A stretch of DNA of 64,000 nt from Bradyrhizobium sp. AZCC 1693. GTDB lineage: Bacteria > Pseudomonadota > Alphaproteobacteria > Rhizobiales > Xanthobacteraceae. Shown here piece after piece: positions 18,291 to 29,146 of the stretch. The notes under the pieces were generated by a model. It saw only the letters and a list, made by a program, of their open reading frames with translations. It had not been told where the DNA came from and made no database searches. Numbering within the stretch: position 1 is the stretch's first letter; every line of letters starts with the position of its first letter. The DNA is taken from assembly GCF_036924745.1 (NCBI RefSeq), contig NZ_JAZHSD010000001.1, forward strand, positions 1,488,001-1,552,000, read 5' to 3'. Both the position numbers and the translations under genes were made by a program.

Positions 18291-20441
18291 ATGAACCTCA
18301 ATCGGATCCTGTTCTCCTTCACCCTGGCCGCGGCGGCGGGCGTGCTCACGCTGGCGGCGCCATCGCGCGCCCAGCAGCCGGCGGCGGTCGCAATCGACAA
18401 TGATGACATCGGCGGCGTGGTAACCGGACCCAACGGCCCGGAAGCCGGCGTCTGGGTGATCGCGGAGACCACCGAGTTGCCGACGAAATTCGCCAAGATC
18501 GTCGTCACCGACGATCAGGGCCGTTACGTGATCCCGGACCTGCCGCCGAATGTGAACTACGCCATCTGGGTGCGCGGCTACGGGCTGGTGGATTCGCCCA
18601 AGCTGCGCGCCAAGCCCGGCCAGCAGGTCAATCTCGCGGCGGTGCCGGCGCCGAACGATGCGGCGGCGGCTCATTATTATTCGGCGATCTACTGGTACAC
18701 GCTGATGAAGATCCCGCCGGCGAAGGAATTCGGCGGGACTACCGATATCCCGAAGGAGATCACGCAGGATATCTGGCGCCAGCGTATGAACAATGTCGAC
18801 TGCATCGGCTGCCATCAGCTTGGCCAGGAATCCACGCGCACGATCCCGGGCGCGTTCGGCGAATTCAAATCGGGCGAGGAAGCCTGGATGCGCCGCGTCT
18901 CCTCAGGCCAGACCGGCGAATGGATGGTGAACCGGCTCGCGGGCCAGCTCGGCGGCGTGCCGTTCAAATATTTCGGCGACTGGACCGACCGGGTCGCCAA
19001 GGGCGAACTGCCGAAATCCAAACCGCCGCGGCCGGCAGGCATCGAGCGCAACGTCGTCGTCACGTCATGGGAATGGGCGACGGAGAAGCACTTCGTCCAC
19101 GACCTGATTTCATCGGACCGGCGCAATCCGACGGTCAACGCCTACGGGCCGCTGTACGGCGCGAATGAATACTCGTCCGACGACATGCCGATCCTCGATC
19201 CGAAGACGCACAAGGTGACGTTCTCCAGGATGCCGGTCGCCGATCCCAGTGCGCCGGAGTCGTTCGGCCCTCCGCTTCATGGCACTGCCGTCCTCAATCC
19301 GGTCAGCCCCTCGGCCTATTGGGGTGAGGAGAAGATCTGGAGCCAGCGGGCCAACAATCACAACAGCATGTTGGACAAGAAGGGTCGTCTGTGGCTGGCG
19401 GCGGCGGTGCGCGGCATCGAAAATCCGGCCTACTGCCGCAAAGGGTCGGATCATCCGTCGGCCAAGGCCTTCCCGCTCGAACGCTCCGGCCGGCAAGTGA
19501 CGGTGTTCGATCCAAAAACCCAGAAATACAGCTTCATCGATACCTGCTTCGGCACCCATCATCCGCAATTCGGCTACGACGCCGACGACACGCTTTGGCT
19601 GTCGGGGACCGGTCCGGTGGCCGGCTGGATCAACACCAGGCTATGGGACGAGACAGGCGATGCCGTCAAAGCGCAGGGCTGGGCGCCGTTCGTGCTCGAT
19701 ACCAACGGCAACGGCAAGGTCGACGAATACACCGAGCCGGGCGCGCCAGCGCAGGCGGACAAGGACATGCGGATCGCGGGCTCGGGCCCCTACGCCGTGA
19801 TGCCGCATCCGACCGACGGCTCGGTCTGGTACACCGTCAACGTGTTCGTCGGCCAGCCCGGCTTGATGCGCTTCGATCCCAAGACCAAACTGTCGGAGTT
19901 TTATGCCATTCCGAAGGAAGGCATCGGCGTTCGCGGCGGTGACATCGACAAGAACGGCGTGCTTTGGGGCTCGGGCTCGAACGGCAGCCTGATCCGCTTC
20001 GATCGCAGCAAATGCAAGGCGCCGCTGAGCGGGCCGAACGCGACCGGCAACCATTGCCCGGAGGGCTTCTCCTACTTCAAATATCCGGGCCCCGGCTTCG
20101 AAGGCTTCGAGAGCTCGAGCGCCGAGGCGAGCTACTACACCTGGGTCGATCACCACAACACGGTCGGCCTCGGCGAAAACATTCCGATCTCCACCGCCAA
20201 CCTCAACGACGGCTTCGTTGCCCTCAAGGACGGGCAGATGGTGATGCTGCGCATTCCTTATCCGCTCGGATTCTTTGCCAAGGGCCTCGATGGGCGCATT
20301 GACGATCCGGGCGCGGGCTGGAAGGGCCGTGGGCTGTGGAGTTCGAGCGGCGACCGCACACCCTGGTTGATGGAAGGCGGCAAAGGCTCAAAGCCGCGGG
20401 CGGTGCATATTCAGGTGCGGCCCGATCCGCTGGCGAAGTGA
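18291..20441 (+). CDS. exported mono-heme protein with carboxypeptidase-regulatory-like and propeller domains
   Basis: 716 residues with a signal peptide (ending APSRAQQ). An N-terminal carboxypeptidase-regulatory-like beta domain (about 40-120: GGVVTGPNGPEAGVWVI, DDQGRYVIPDLPP) is followed by a single CIGCH motif at 171-175, which would bind covalent heme c in the periplasm. The rest resembles a streptogramin-lyase/NHL-type beta-propeller, with repeated GxGxLWxxG-like strands. The ATG at 18291 follows GGGGAGAG. It is convergent with another single-CxxCH exported protein, suggesting a shared redox role. Function unknown. Confidence 0.8.
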   Translation: MNLNRILFSFTLAAAAGVLTLAAPSRAQQPAAVAIDNDDIGGVVTGPNGPEAGVWVIAETTELPTKFAKIVVTDDQGRYVIPDLPPNVNYAIWVRGYGLVDSPKLRAKPGQQVNLAAVPAPNDAAAAHYYSAIYWYTLMKIPPAKEFGGTTDIPKEITQDIWRQRMNNVDCIGCHQLGQESTRTIPGAFGEFKSGEEAWMRRVSSGQTGEWMVNRLAGQLGGVPFKYFGDWTDRVAKGELPKSKPPRPAGIERNVVVTSWEWATEKHFVHDLISSDRRNPTVNAYGPLYGANEYSSDDMPILDPKTHKVTFSRMPVADPSAPESFGPPLHGTAVLNPVSPSAYWGEEKIWSQRANNHNSMLDKKGRLWLAAAVRGIENPAYCRKGSDHPSAKAFPLERSGRQVTVFDPKTQKYSFIDTCFGTHHPQFGYDADDTLWLSGTGPVAGWINTRLWDETGDAVKAQGWAPFVLDTNGNGKVDEYTEPGAPAQADKDMRIAGSGPYAVMPHPTDGSVWYTVNVFVGQPGLMRFDPKTKLSEFYAIPKEGIGVRGGDIDKNGVLWGSGSNGSLIRFDRSKCKAPLSGPNATGNHCPEGFSYFKYPGPGFEGFESSSAEASYYTWVDHHNTVGLGENIPISTANLNDGFVALKDGQMVMLRIPYPLGFFAKGLDGRIDDPGAGWKGRGLWSSSGDRTPWLMEGGKGSKPRAVHIQVRPDPLAK

Positions 20442-20542
20442 AGATCGCACCCAGCGGATGTCCGGCCGCGTCAGCGGCCACCAGCCGGGCCGTCGTCCTT
20501 GGAGACGCCGCTTCGCGCACTTAGGCCGCGCCGCCGGCGGCC

Positions 20543-22708
20543 TCATCGCGGGTTGGGATGGCCGTCGAGGCGAAGCTGATAGACAAAATAGGTCGGCGTG
20601 CAAAATCCGATCTTTCCGCTCTTCAGAACGTTCAGACTCTGCGGGCTGACGTTGAACTTCGCAGCCGTCAAAAGATCCGGCATCTCCTGGCAGATGTAAT
20701 CTTCCCGGCAAAACCGCGAGGGCGAACACACGTTCAGCAGGCCACGGCCGACGCCGACGGCAAACGCCGCGCTGTCGAAATAGCCCTTGGCCATCTGTTC
20801 AAAGCCCTTGCCGCCGACGATCGCGCAGATTTCGTCGGGTATCCTTCCCGGCTGGATCGCCGCGAGCCTGGATTCCTCGGGTTTGCACGGACGGGTGACG
20901 CGGCCGAGCGGCACGCCGATCTTGGCCGGGCGGCAATTGTAGTCGTAGCCGCTCAATTTCCCTTCCGGCATCTTGTAGATCAACTCGTCCCGGCTCACCC
21001 GGTCGTTGAACGAGCGCAGGCTGAAGCTCAGCAATTCCCTCGTTCCGCCACTCGCGGTCGAATCATCGATCACGTTCGCGCGGCAGGTCAGGCCCGCGTA
21101 GGTGTGCTGCGGGGCGGGCGTGCATTGGCCGAGATGGAAGGACGCCGAAGCGTTCGTCACCACCGCCTGGCAACTGAGATTGCGCGAGGCGTTGCAGCTC
21201 CACTTGGCGGGACCGGCGATGTCAGCGCTCAGCGGACATGGCATGTTGTCGCCGGCAGTCGAGTAGGCCGGGATCGCGCCCTGCCAGGCTGCGGCGGGCG
21301 CGGAGGGGTGCGGGCGGAATCGGTTCGGCGGCTGGCCCTGCGAAACCCTCTCCAGATAGTTCTGCCGGCGCGCAAGCTCCGCATGGACGTGCGGCGAGAA
21401 CGGTAATTGCAGCTTGTTGCCGTCAAGCGCGGCCTTGACGGCATCGGCGCTGCTGCCGAAATCAAACCGGTCCACGCCGAGGAAATGAAACCCGGCCGTC
21501 GACGAGGATTGATGGCAGCCCATGCAGGACGACGTGTTCAGACGTTCGAGCAGGCCGGCGCCGGATTGCACGAAGGACGCCGCCGGAATTGCGGCCGTGG
21601 TGACGATGTGGTCCGCCTGCTCTTTCCTGACCAGGAGATCGAACGGCCGGTTCGCCACGCGCGAACTCCCAGCGGTGGAAAAGGAGAGCGCAACGTCGGC
21701 CAAAAGGCTCTCCGGCAGCTTGAACACGCCGTTGTCGATCTCGGCCATATGGCTCGATAGATATTCCAGGAGCTGTTTCTGTCTGGCAGTATCTTTCAGG
21801 ATCGCCTGCACGTCCGGGGTGTTTTCCAGTTTCGTCGGCTCGAATTTGCCGCCCCTGAGTCCGAATATCCGCATCCAGTAGATGGCCTGGCCTGCGAACT
21901 TGCGGTTCTCCACGTTTTCGAGATCGGACGGAAAGCGTACGACTTGCGCGTTGATTTCCATCTGTTTGAACGTCAGCTTCGAAAAATCCAGGGGGCCCTG
22001 CAAGAGGCGGGTTGCAGTGGCCGACGCATCGTCCTTGTCGATGCCGTCGATGCGCCAGAGCGAGGCGACGTCCTGGCAGTTCTTCCCGTCGTCGCCGTAG
22101 CTGAAGACCATGTTCACGGTGAACGGCATGCGGGACGCGTAGGTCTTGCCGTTCATCGTCACGTCGTAACCGAGCCGGTAGATGAAGCGCAGCTCGCCGC
22201 AATGGGCGGGATCGAAGTCGCGGCGGTCCATGCGGTTGACCACGCCCGACAACAGGAACAGGCCGTCGGGTGAGCCGAGCCATTTTTCGTTGAACACCCG
22301 GGCGACGTTGCCGTTCAGTCGCAGGGGCTTTCCCGCATTGGTCCTGGCCGACTTCGGATCGTAGGTCCTCAGGATTTCCTTTTCCCAGTCGATGCCGAGA
22401 CCAGAGATGATGCGACCGATGTCGGCGGACATCAGGGATGCGAACTGGGCGTAGGTCTCCTTGAAGCCCGTCAGATCGCTCGCGCGCGTCCGGCCCGCCC
22501 CGACCGGCGGCAGCGGCAGTTTCTCGGCCGCGTGAATCCTCCTGAACAGGTCCACCAACGACAGCGACGATGAATTGTCATGATCGAGCGCCGCGAGCAG
22601 GATGGCCTGGTCGATCAGCGTCGTGACCGGGGCGGAAGCCCGCGGCGTCTGGGCGAAGCAAAGCGGGGCTGCGAGAATCAGCAGGCAGAATATCGAAACG
22701 GCACGCAT
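20543..22708 (-). CDS. large exported Cys-rich protein with one CxxCH heme motif
   Basis: 721 residues with a signal peptide (MRAVSIFCLLILAAPLCFA). One heme-c site, SSCMGCHQSS, sits near residue 390. The C-terminal third contains many cysteines (for example MPCPLSADI, WSCNASRNLSCQA, RFCREDYICQEMP) likely paired as disulfides. I do not recognise a family or a catalytic core. The N-terminal part includes FLLSGVVNRMDRRDFDP and a GELRFIYRLGYD segment as in other uncharacterised exported cytochrome-like proteins. Convergent with the 18291-20441 gene. Confidence 0.72.
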   Translation of the reverse strand: MRAVSIFCLLILAAPLCFAQTPRASAPVTTLIDQAILLAALDHDNSSSLSLVDLFRRIHAAEKLPLPPVGAGRTRASDLTGFKETYAQFASLMSADIGRIISGLGIDWEKEILRTYDPKSARTNAGKPLRLNGNVARVFNEKWLGSPDGLFLLSGVVNRMDRRDFDPAHCGELRFIYRLGYDVTMNGKTYASRMPFTVNMVFSYGDDGKNCQDVASLWRIDGIDKDDASATATRLLQGPLDFSKLTFKQMEINAQVVRFPSDLENVENRKFAGQAIYWMRIFGLRGGKFEPTKLENTPDVQAILKDTARQKQLLEYLSSHMAEIDNGVFKLPESLLADVALSFSTAGSSRVANRPFDLLVRKEQADHIVTTAAIPAASFVQSGAGLLERLNTSSCMGCHQSSSTAGFHFLGVDRFDFGSSADAVKAALDGNKLQLPFSPHVHAELARRQNYLERVSQGQPPNRFRPHPSAPAAAWQGAIPAYSTAGDNMPCPLSADIAGPAKWSCNASRNLSCQAVVTNASASFHLGQCTPAPQHTYAGLTCRANVIDDSTASGGTRELLSFSLRSFNDRVSRDELIYKMPEGKLSGYDYNCRPAKIGVPLGRVTRPCKPEESRLAAIQPGRIPDEICAIVGGKGFEQMAKGYFDSAAFAVGVGRGLLNVCSPSRFCREDYICQEMPDLLTAAKFNVSPQSLNVLKSGKIGFCTPTYFVYQLRLDGHPNPR

Positions 22709-22767
22709 CCGCTATTGGTACTATGGCAGGAGATGTTTTACAATTTAGCAGCCAGGGCGGAGCGTCG

Positions 22768-22924
22768 ATGAAGTCTTTTGGAATCCTGTTGCTGATGCTG
22801 ACGGCCGCCTACTCCCGTCGGCCAGATCGAGCCCGACGCAAGCAAAGTCGCGGTGCTCATGAACAGGAATTTGGCGAGCCTGATGAATCCTCTGGCCGTC
22901 GCCAGGGATGTTCCGGGGCGCTAA
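22768..22924 (+). pseudogene. possible frameshifted small exported protein
   Basis: A start and signal-like sequence, MKSFGILLLMLTAAYS, is in one frame, whereas the more protein-like continuation, VGQIEPDASKVAVLMNRNLA to the TAA at 22922, is in the +1 frame. Joining them needs a one-base shift near 22815. Either frame alone gives a short, odd product. It may be a damaged small gene; the evidence is weak. Confidence 0.3.
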
Positions 22925-22925
22925 A

Positions 22926-23162
22926 CTAGCCGAACAGCAGCACCGTGCCGGCGATCATCAGCGCACAGCCGATGAATAGGATGGCAGGCCAGCGCATTCT
23001 GCGCTGATCATAACGCCCCTGCGCACGACGCTCCGTGATGAGCGCCCTCTCGAATTCTTCCGAGGTCGAGAACATGCAGCCAAAACCGCCGCGGGCTGAC
23101 GCTGCGGCCGCTTCGAGCGACAGCAGGGCGGCGTGCGGGTTTCGTCTGCGAGGTGAATCCAT
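22926..23162 (-). CDS. small hypothetical protein with C-terminal membrane segment
   Basis: 78 residues. A soluble N-terminus with basic and small residues is followed by a charged stretch (EEFERALITERRAQGRYDQRRMRW) and one hydrophobic helix at the C-terminus (PAILFIGCALMIAGTVLLFG). This is the pattern of a tail-anchored membrane protein. No homologue is recognised. Assignment rests only on frame length and the organised hydrophobic end. Confidence 0.45.
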   Translation of the reverse strand: MDSPRRRNPHAALLSLEAAAASARGGFGCMFSTSEEFERALITERRAQGRYDQRRMRWPAILFIGCALMIAGTVLLFG

Positions 23163-23328
23163 GGCGCAGATGATATGGACGGAATGGTAAACGGGAGGTT
23201 ACCGCGCGATCTTCCTCCGCAGACCAATTCAAAAGTATTGAATTAATCTCCGGAGGTATCGTCCTGTTTGCACGCAATATTCCGGAAAGCCGGCATTTTC
23301 CTTATCCGCCCCTCCGAAGCATCCCTAG

Positions 23329-24300
23329 CTAGTCCATCTTGATGTTGGCGGCTTCGATGACCTTTTTCCACCGCGCCGTCTCGGACGCGATGTAGGCAGT
23401 AAACGGTTCGGGCTCCAGCGCCACGGCGACGGCCCCGAGTTCGGCCATCTTCTGCACCGTCTCCGGCTGCTGCATGAAGGCCCTGATCTCCGTCGACAGC
23501 TTTTCGACGATCGGCTTCGGCGTCGCGGCCGGGACGAAGAAGCCGTGCCAGGCGACAGCCTCGAACCCCGGCAGATACTCGGCGACAGTCGGGAGATGAG
23601 GATCGAACGACGCACGCTTGGGCGTTGCGGCGGCGATCAGCGCAAGCTTGCCGTCCTTGGCTTGCGGCAACAGCAGTGGCACGTTGTCGAAGGCAAGGTC
23701 GATCTGGCCGCTGATCAGGTCCGTCAGCATCGTGCTCGAACCCTTGTAAGGCACATGCACCATCTTGGTGCCGGTCATCTGCTGGAACAGTTCGGCCGCC
23801 AGATGCTGCGAGGTGCCTACTCCGGCGGAACCGAACGAGACCTTGTCCGGATTGGCCTTCAGGTAGGCGATCAGGTCCGGCACGGTCCGCGCCGCGATCT
23901 TGTCGGGGTTCACGACCAGAACGTTGGGCACGACGCTGATCTGGACAATCGACTGCAGATCCTTGTCGGGCTGATAGCTGAGCTTTTGACCATACAGCGA
24001 CGGGTTGATCGCAAGCGCCGATGTGCTGGCGAGGCCGAGAGTGAGCCCATCCGGCGCCGCCCGCGCCAGCCGCGTCACGCCGACGATGCTGCCGGCCCCG
24101 CCGACATTTTCGACCACGAACGGCTTGCCCAGCTTCGCCTGAAGATGATTGGCGACCATGCGCGCGAAGATATCCGCGCTGCCGCCGGCGGCGAAGGGAA
24201 CGATCACCGACACCTGCCTGGAAGGATACGCATCCTCCGCTTTCGAGGGAGCCGCCGCCAGCAGCATCGCCGACGCAACAACAAGCCATATTGATTTCAT
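23329..24300 (-). CDS. tripartite tricarboxylate transporter substrate-binding protein (TctC/Bug family)
   Basis: 323-residue periplasmic binding protein with a signal peptide (LVVASAMLLAAAPSKA). Family marks are YPSRQVSVIVPFAAGGSADIFARM at the mature N-terminus (quoted in part), VENVGGAGSIVG, KVSFGSAGVGTSQHLAAELF and HVPYKGSSTMLTDLISG. These proteins capture carboxylates such as hydroxy acids and pass them to TctAB membrane partners, which are not in this window. A strong AGAGGAA precedes the ATG. It is the last gene of the six-gene catabolic operon and probably supplies its substrate. Confidence 0.9.
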   Translation of the reverse strand: MKSIWLVVASAMLLAAAPSKAEDAYPSRQVSVIVPFAAGGSADIFARMVANHLQAKLGKPFVVENVGGAGSIVGVTRLARAAPDGLTLGLASTSALAINPSLYGQKLSYQPDKDLQSIVQISVVPNVLVVNPDKIAARTVPDLIAYLKANPDKVSFGSAGVGTSQHLAAELFQQMTGTKMVHVPYKGSSTMLTDLISGQIDLAFDNVPLLLPQAKDGKLALIAAATPKRASFDPHLPTVAEYLPGFEAVAWHGFFVPAATPKPIVEKLSTEIRAFMQQPETVQKMAELGAVAVALEPEPFTAYIASETARWKKVIEAANIKMD

Positions 24301-24360
24301 CGAGGTTTCCTCTGTTTGCTGTCTATTATTGTTTTGGTGCCGTGGGTCGTAGCCGGGTGG

Positions 24361-25491
24361 CTAGAACGCCGTCTCGTACATCGTCAAGATTTCGTCCCGG
24401 CTCAAATCGCGCGGGTTGTTGTCGAGCAGGCGGCGAATGGCATGGGCCTCGTCCGCCATGACGCCGAGATCGTCCTTGGGAACGCCGAGCGCGGACAACC
24501 GCATCTCGATGCCGAGATCGGCGCAGAAGCGATAGGTGGCATCGAACGCAGCCGCCGGAACGTTGCGCTCCGGCAGGCCGAGCGCATGCAGCACCGCGAT
24601 CGTCTTCGTCGAGGCCGCCGGCATGTTGAACGCCAGCGTATGCGGAAAGATCACCGCGCAGGCGAGGCCATGCGCCACATGATGCCGCGTGCCGAGCGGA
24701 TAGGCCACGGCGTGCCCGGCCGTCGTATTCACCGGGCCGAGGCAATAGCCGCCATAGAGTGACGCCAGCGAAAGACCCGCGCGCGCTTCGCGATCACTGC
24801 CGTCGGTCACCGCGCGCCGCAGATAGCGTCCGACCAGCCGCGCGCCTTCGATCGCGTAGAGGTCGATCGCAGGATGCGCCTTGCGGCTGGTATAGGCCTC
24901 GACGCAATGCGCCAGCGCGTCGACACCGGTGGCCGCGGTGACATCTTGCGGCACAGTCATGGTGAGGTCAGGATCGACGACGGCGATATCGGCCAGCATG
25001 AAGCGGCTCTGCACCGCAAGCTTGTTGCGGCTGGCCGGATCGGTCACGAGCGCGCGGGTGCCGGCTTCGCTGCCGGTCCCCGAAGTGGTCGGAATTTGCA
25101 TCAGCGCCACGCTGCGGCCCGCAACCTTCTCGGCGCCCACGATGTCGGCAAAGGCCGTATCGCCGGTGCAGAGGACGGCCACCAGCTTGGCGAGGTCCAT
25201 CGCGCTGCCGCCGCCGAAACCGACGATGAGGTCGGGCGCAATATCGCGCGCCATCGCCACCGCCTTTTCGAGGTTGGGCAGATCCGGCTCGGGCTTCACG
25301 TCGCCGAATACCTTGACCACTCCGGGCAGTGCCAGCTGATCGACGCGGCGCGCGTTGAAGGGATCCGAAATCACCAATGGCCGCCGTGCGCCGATCCGCT
25401 CCGCGAAGCGAGCCGCGGCGGCAATCGTCCCGCATCCGAACTCGACGGCATTGGGACGAAGGATCTCGATCGGCGTGAAGGAATTGGTCAT
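24361..25491 (-). CDS. iron-containing alcohol dehydrogenase
   Basis: 376-residue group III dehydrogenase. The NAD(P)-binding motif GFGGGSAMDLAK and the phosphate loop PTTSGTGSEAG are present, as are metal-site regions DALAHCVEAYTS and VAHGLACAVIFPHTLAFN. Such enzymes interconvert alcohols and aldehydes or reduce maleylacetate. In this operon it could oxidise or reduce a C2-C4 aldehyde released by the aldolase. It lies 13 bases downstream of pdxA2 and 60 bases upstream of the TctC-type gene, all on the - strand. Confidence 0.9.
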   Translation of the reverse strand: MTNSFTPIEILRPNAVEFGCGTIAAAARFAERIGARRPLVISDPFNARRVDQLALPGVVKVFGDVKPEPDLPNLEKAVAMARDIAPDLIVGFGGGSAMDLAKLVAVLCTGDTAFADIVGAEKVAGRSVALMQIPTTSGTGSEAGTRALVTDPASRNKLAVQSRFMLADIAVVDPDLTMTVPQDVTAATGVDALAHCVEAYTSRKAHPAIDLYAIEGARLVGRYLRRAVTDGSDREARAGLSLASLYGGYCLGPVNTTAGHAVAYPLGTRHHVAHGLACAVIFPHTLAFNMPAASTKTIAVLHALGLPERNVPAAAFDATYRFCADLGIEMRLSALGVPKDDLGVMADEAHAIRRLLDNNPRDLSRDEILTMYETAF

Positions 25492-25504
25492 CGGACGTCC
25501 GGTG

Positions 25505-26541
<1,037 letters not shown>

Positions 26542-26545
<4 letters not shown>

Positions 26546-27660
26546 GTCGGTTTCCCTGTGTTGAGCAATTGATTGTCCCGGAGCAGATCGCGCCACAGCT
26601 CCCTTGTACCAAATGCTCCGGATTTTGAGATCACGTCGACGCCGGCCCAGCGGCCGCCCTGCAAAATCGAGCGTGGCAACCCCGGCACGAGACGCCCGGC
26701 GACCTGCAACGCCTGCGCACCGAGCGCGACGCAGACGGCCTTCAGGGTCTCGCCGCCGGCGACGATCAACGTGCCGGGAGGATCAAGCGCTCCGATCAGC
26801 GTGGTCATTTCACGCGCGATCCGACGTGCCGCCTCTGCGCGCGACAATCTCCCGGAAAGCGAAAATTTCACCAGCGCCACGCCGTCATCGGCAAGCTTGC
26901 GGTGCACCCGCGCTGCACCCCCGGCGTCGCCTTCGGCAAGCGCCATGGTGGCTGCGCCGCATGCCTCAAGCTGGGACGCGGTGACGACCTGATCGGACCC
27001 GAACAATCCCAGCACCGGCTTCTTCAAATGGCGCGGCACATCGGCACGGCTGCCGCGTGCCAGTGCACCGGCCAGTCCGCCGCTCCCGCACCACAGGACA
27101 GGTGCGGCCAGGCGTCGTCCCATCTCGACCACGCGATCGAGATCGCGGTCGCTTTCGGCATCGAAAACTTGAACGCCGCCATGAGACAGCGTGTCGAACC
27201 GGCCCTGCCGGGCGTCGATGTTCTCGGCTTTGAGTTGCGCCAGAAGGTCTTTACCGACCGGATACCAGTCGCCCTCCGGTGTGCGGGCGAATTGCTGGCC
27301 GTCGCGGGTGCGGCGTCCCTGATAGTCGAAGGCCGGCGCGATGACGCAGGACGCCCAATGGCCGCTGCGCAGGCAAGCGCCGAGTTCCGCTGCCCATGCC
27401 CCGCGCAGCAGGCTGTCGACTTTCTTGTAAGCGATCGTGCCTTCGTGCAGCAGCGGCGCCAGCCGCCCGACGATCCCGGCGCTCTCAGCCCTTGCGAGCT
27501 CGCGTGTGCCGCTGTCGATCGCAAGGCTCGGCGCGCTGTTCGCCGAAAGTGCCTCCCGCCAGGTCACATCGAACGGGCCGCACAGCCCGACGAACTCGGC
27601 CGCCGTGTCGAGCGCACCAGTCAGGTCGTCGGCAAGAAGGCGAATGCTCGTCATCGTCAT
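26542..27660 (-). CDS. four-carbon acid sugar kinase (DUF1537 family)
   Basis: 372 residues of the DUF1537 kinase family. The N-terminal substrate domain starts RLLADDLTGALDTAAEF with the ADDxTG motif. The C-terminal nucleotide domain shows GTLIVAGGETLKAVCVALG and VISKSGAFG near the end. Members phosphorylate D-threonate, D-erythronate or L-threonate derivatives. It overlaps by ATGA with both the preceding FAD-oxidase gene and the following pdxA2, which is tight operon coupling. Exact stereochemistry of the substrate cannot be told. Confidence 0.9.
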
Positions 27661-29120
27661 GCCGCTCCAGCGCTGCCGGTTCCACCGCGCTCGCCCACGA
27701 AGATCTTGCCCGGATTCATCAGGCCGTCGGGGTCGAGCAGTTGCTTGAGGCCGCGCATCAGGTCGATATCGAGCGGATCGGCCACGCGCGCGAGCCGGCC
27801 GCGATTGGTGATGCCGATGCCGTGCTCGGCGCTGATGGCGCCGCCCTGCGCCGCGGTCTCGTCGTCGACAATCTCATTGATCCGCGCCACGAGCACGGCG
27901 GTCGCAGCAGGGTCACGGCAGCGATCGCGGTCGATCAGGGCGACCACGTGAATATTGCCATCGCCGATATGGCCATGCATCACCACGCGCGCATGCGGAA
28001 CGGCTGCCATGATCCTGGTCTCGACATTGGTAGCGAACGCGGCCTGGTTCTCCAGTGGAACCACGCTGTCATGCGACACCACGTAGCCGCTGCGCTTGTT
28101 GCCTTCGGACACGCTGTGCCGCACCGCCCAGATCGCCTTAGCCTGGGCAAGGCTCGATGCCAGCACGGCATCCTCGGCCAGGCCTGCATCCATCGCCTCC
28201 GAAAGCACGGCGGCGAGCGGTTCGTTGAGGTCGATCCCGGTCAGCGTGTCGGTCAGTTCGACGATCAGGTACCACGGCGTGGTGAGCGCGAAGGGAATGG
28301 CGACTTGCGGCACGGTCGCGGCGATCGCCTCGATCTGGCTGCGTGACATGATTTCGAGGCTGCCGAGCCGGTCCCCGACGGCGCCGCGCAGCCGCTGCAT
28401 GATCTGCAGGGCCTGCTCGACATCATGCAATTTGAGCAGCGCCAGAGCCGAGCTGCGCGGCGGCGCGAACAGCTTCAGCACCGCCGCGGTGACGATACCG
28501 AGCGTTCCTTCGGCGCCGATGAAGAGTTGCTTGAGCGCGTAGCCGGTGTTGTCCTTGCGCAGCGCGCGCAGGCCGTTGAAGATGCGTCCGTCCGGCAATA
28601 CCACTTCCAGCCCGAGCACCAGATCCCGCATCGGTCCGTAGCGCAGCACCGCCGTGCCGCCCGCATTGGTCGAGATGTTGCCGCCGATCTGGCAGGAGCC
28701 CTCGGCCCCGAGGCTCAACGGAAAATAGCGGTCCGCCGCCGTGGCCGCGGCTTGCACCTCGGCGAGGATGCAGCCTGCCTCTACCGTGATGGTATTGGCG
28801 AGCGGGCTCACGTCGCGCACGCGCCGCATGCGGTCAAGCCGGATCACGACATTGCCCGCGCCGTCGTCCGGCGTGGCAGCGCCGCACATGCCGGTGTTGC
28901 CGCCTTGCGGCACAATTGAGAGCCGATTGTTGGCGCAATAGCGGACGACCGCCGCCACCTCGGCGGTCGAGCCGGGCTTCACGACCGCAACGGCGCGACC
29001 GCGATAGCGTCCGCGCCAGTCCACCACATAGGGCTCCTGATCGCCGGCGGAATCGATGACGTAATTGTCGCCGACGATATCAGCCAATCCAGCAAGCACA
29101 TCCTGGAAGGATTCGGACAT
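27657..29120 (-). CDS. FAD-linked oxidase (GlcD / D-2-hydroxyacid dehydrogenase type)
   Basis: About 487 residues of the vanillyl-alcohol-oxidase superfamily. The FAD_binding_4 domain has IVPQGGNTGMCGAATPD and CQIGGNISTNAGGTAVLRYG. The C-terminal cap has HVVALIDRDRCRDP, HGHIGDGNIHV and ISAEHGIG. Family members oxidise glycolate, D-lactate or other 2-hydroxy acids to 2-oxo acids and pass electrons to the chain. The start MSESFQDVLAGLADIVG at 29120 fits the family; the upstream frame to 29243 is Arg-rich shadow. It lies between the DapA-like and DUF1537 genes. Confidence 0.9.
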   Translation of the reverse strand: MSESFQDVLAGLADIVGDNYVIDSAGDQEPYVVDWRGRYRGRAVAVVKPGSTAEVAAVVRYCANNRLSIVPQGGNTGMCGAATPDDGAGNVVIRLDRMRRVRDVSPLANTITVEAGCILAEVQAAATAADRYFPLSLGAEGSCQIGGNISTNAGGTAVLRYGPMRDLVLGLEVVLPDGRIFNGLRALRKDNTGYALKQLFIGAEGTLGIVTAAVLKLFAPPRSSALALLKLHDVEQALQIMQRLRGAVGDRLGSLEIMSRSQIEAIAATVPQVAIPFALTTPWYLIVELTDTLTGIDLNEPLAAVLSEAMDAGLAEDAVLASSLAQAKAIWAVRHSVSEGNKRSGYVVSHDSVVPLENQAAFATNVETRIMAAVPHARVVMHGHIGDGNIHVVALIDRDRCRDPAATAVLVARINEIVDDETAAQGGAISAEHGIGITNRGRLARVADPLDIDLMRGLKQLLDPDGLMNPGKIFVGERGGTGSAGAA

Positions 29121-29146
29121 CGGATCGCCTCGTCGCCGGCGCCGCG

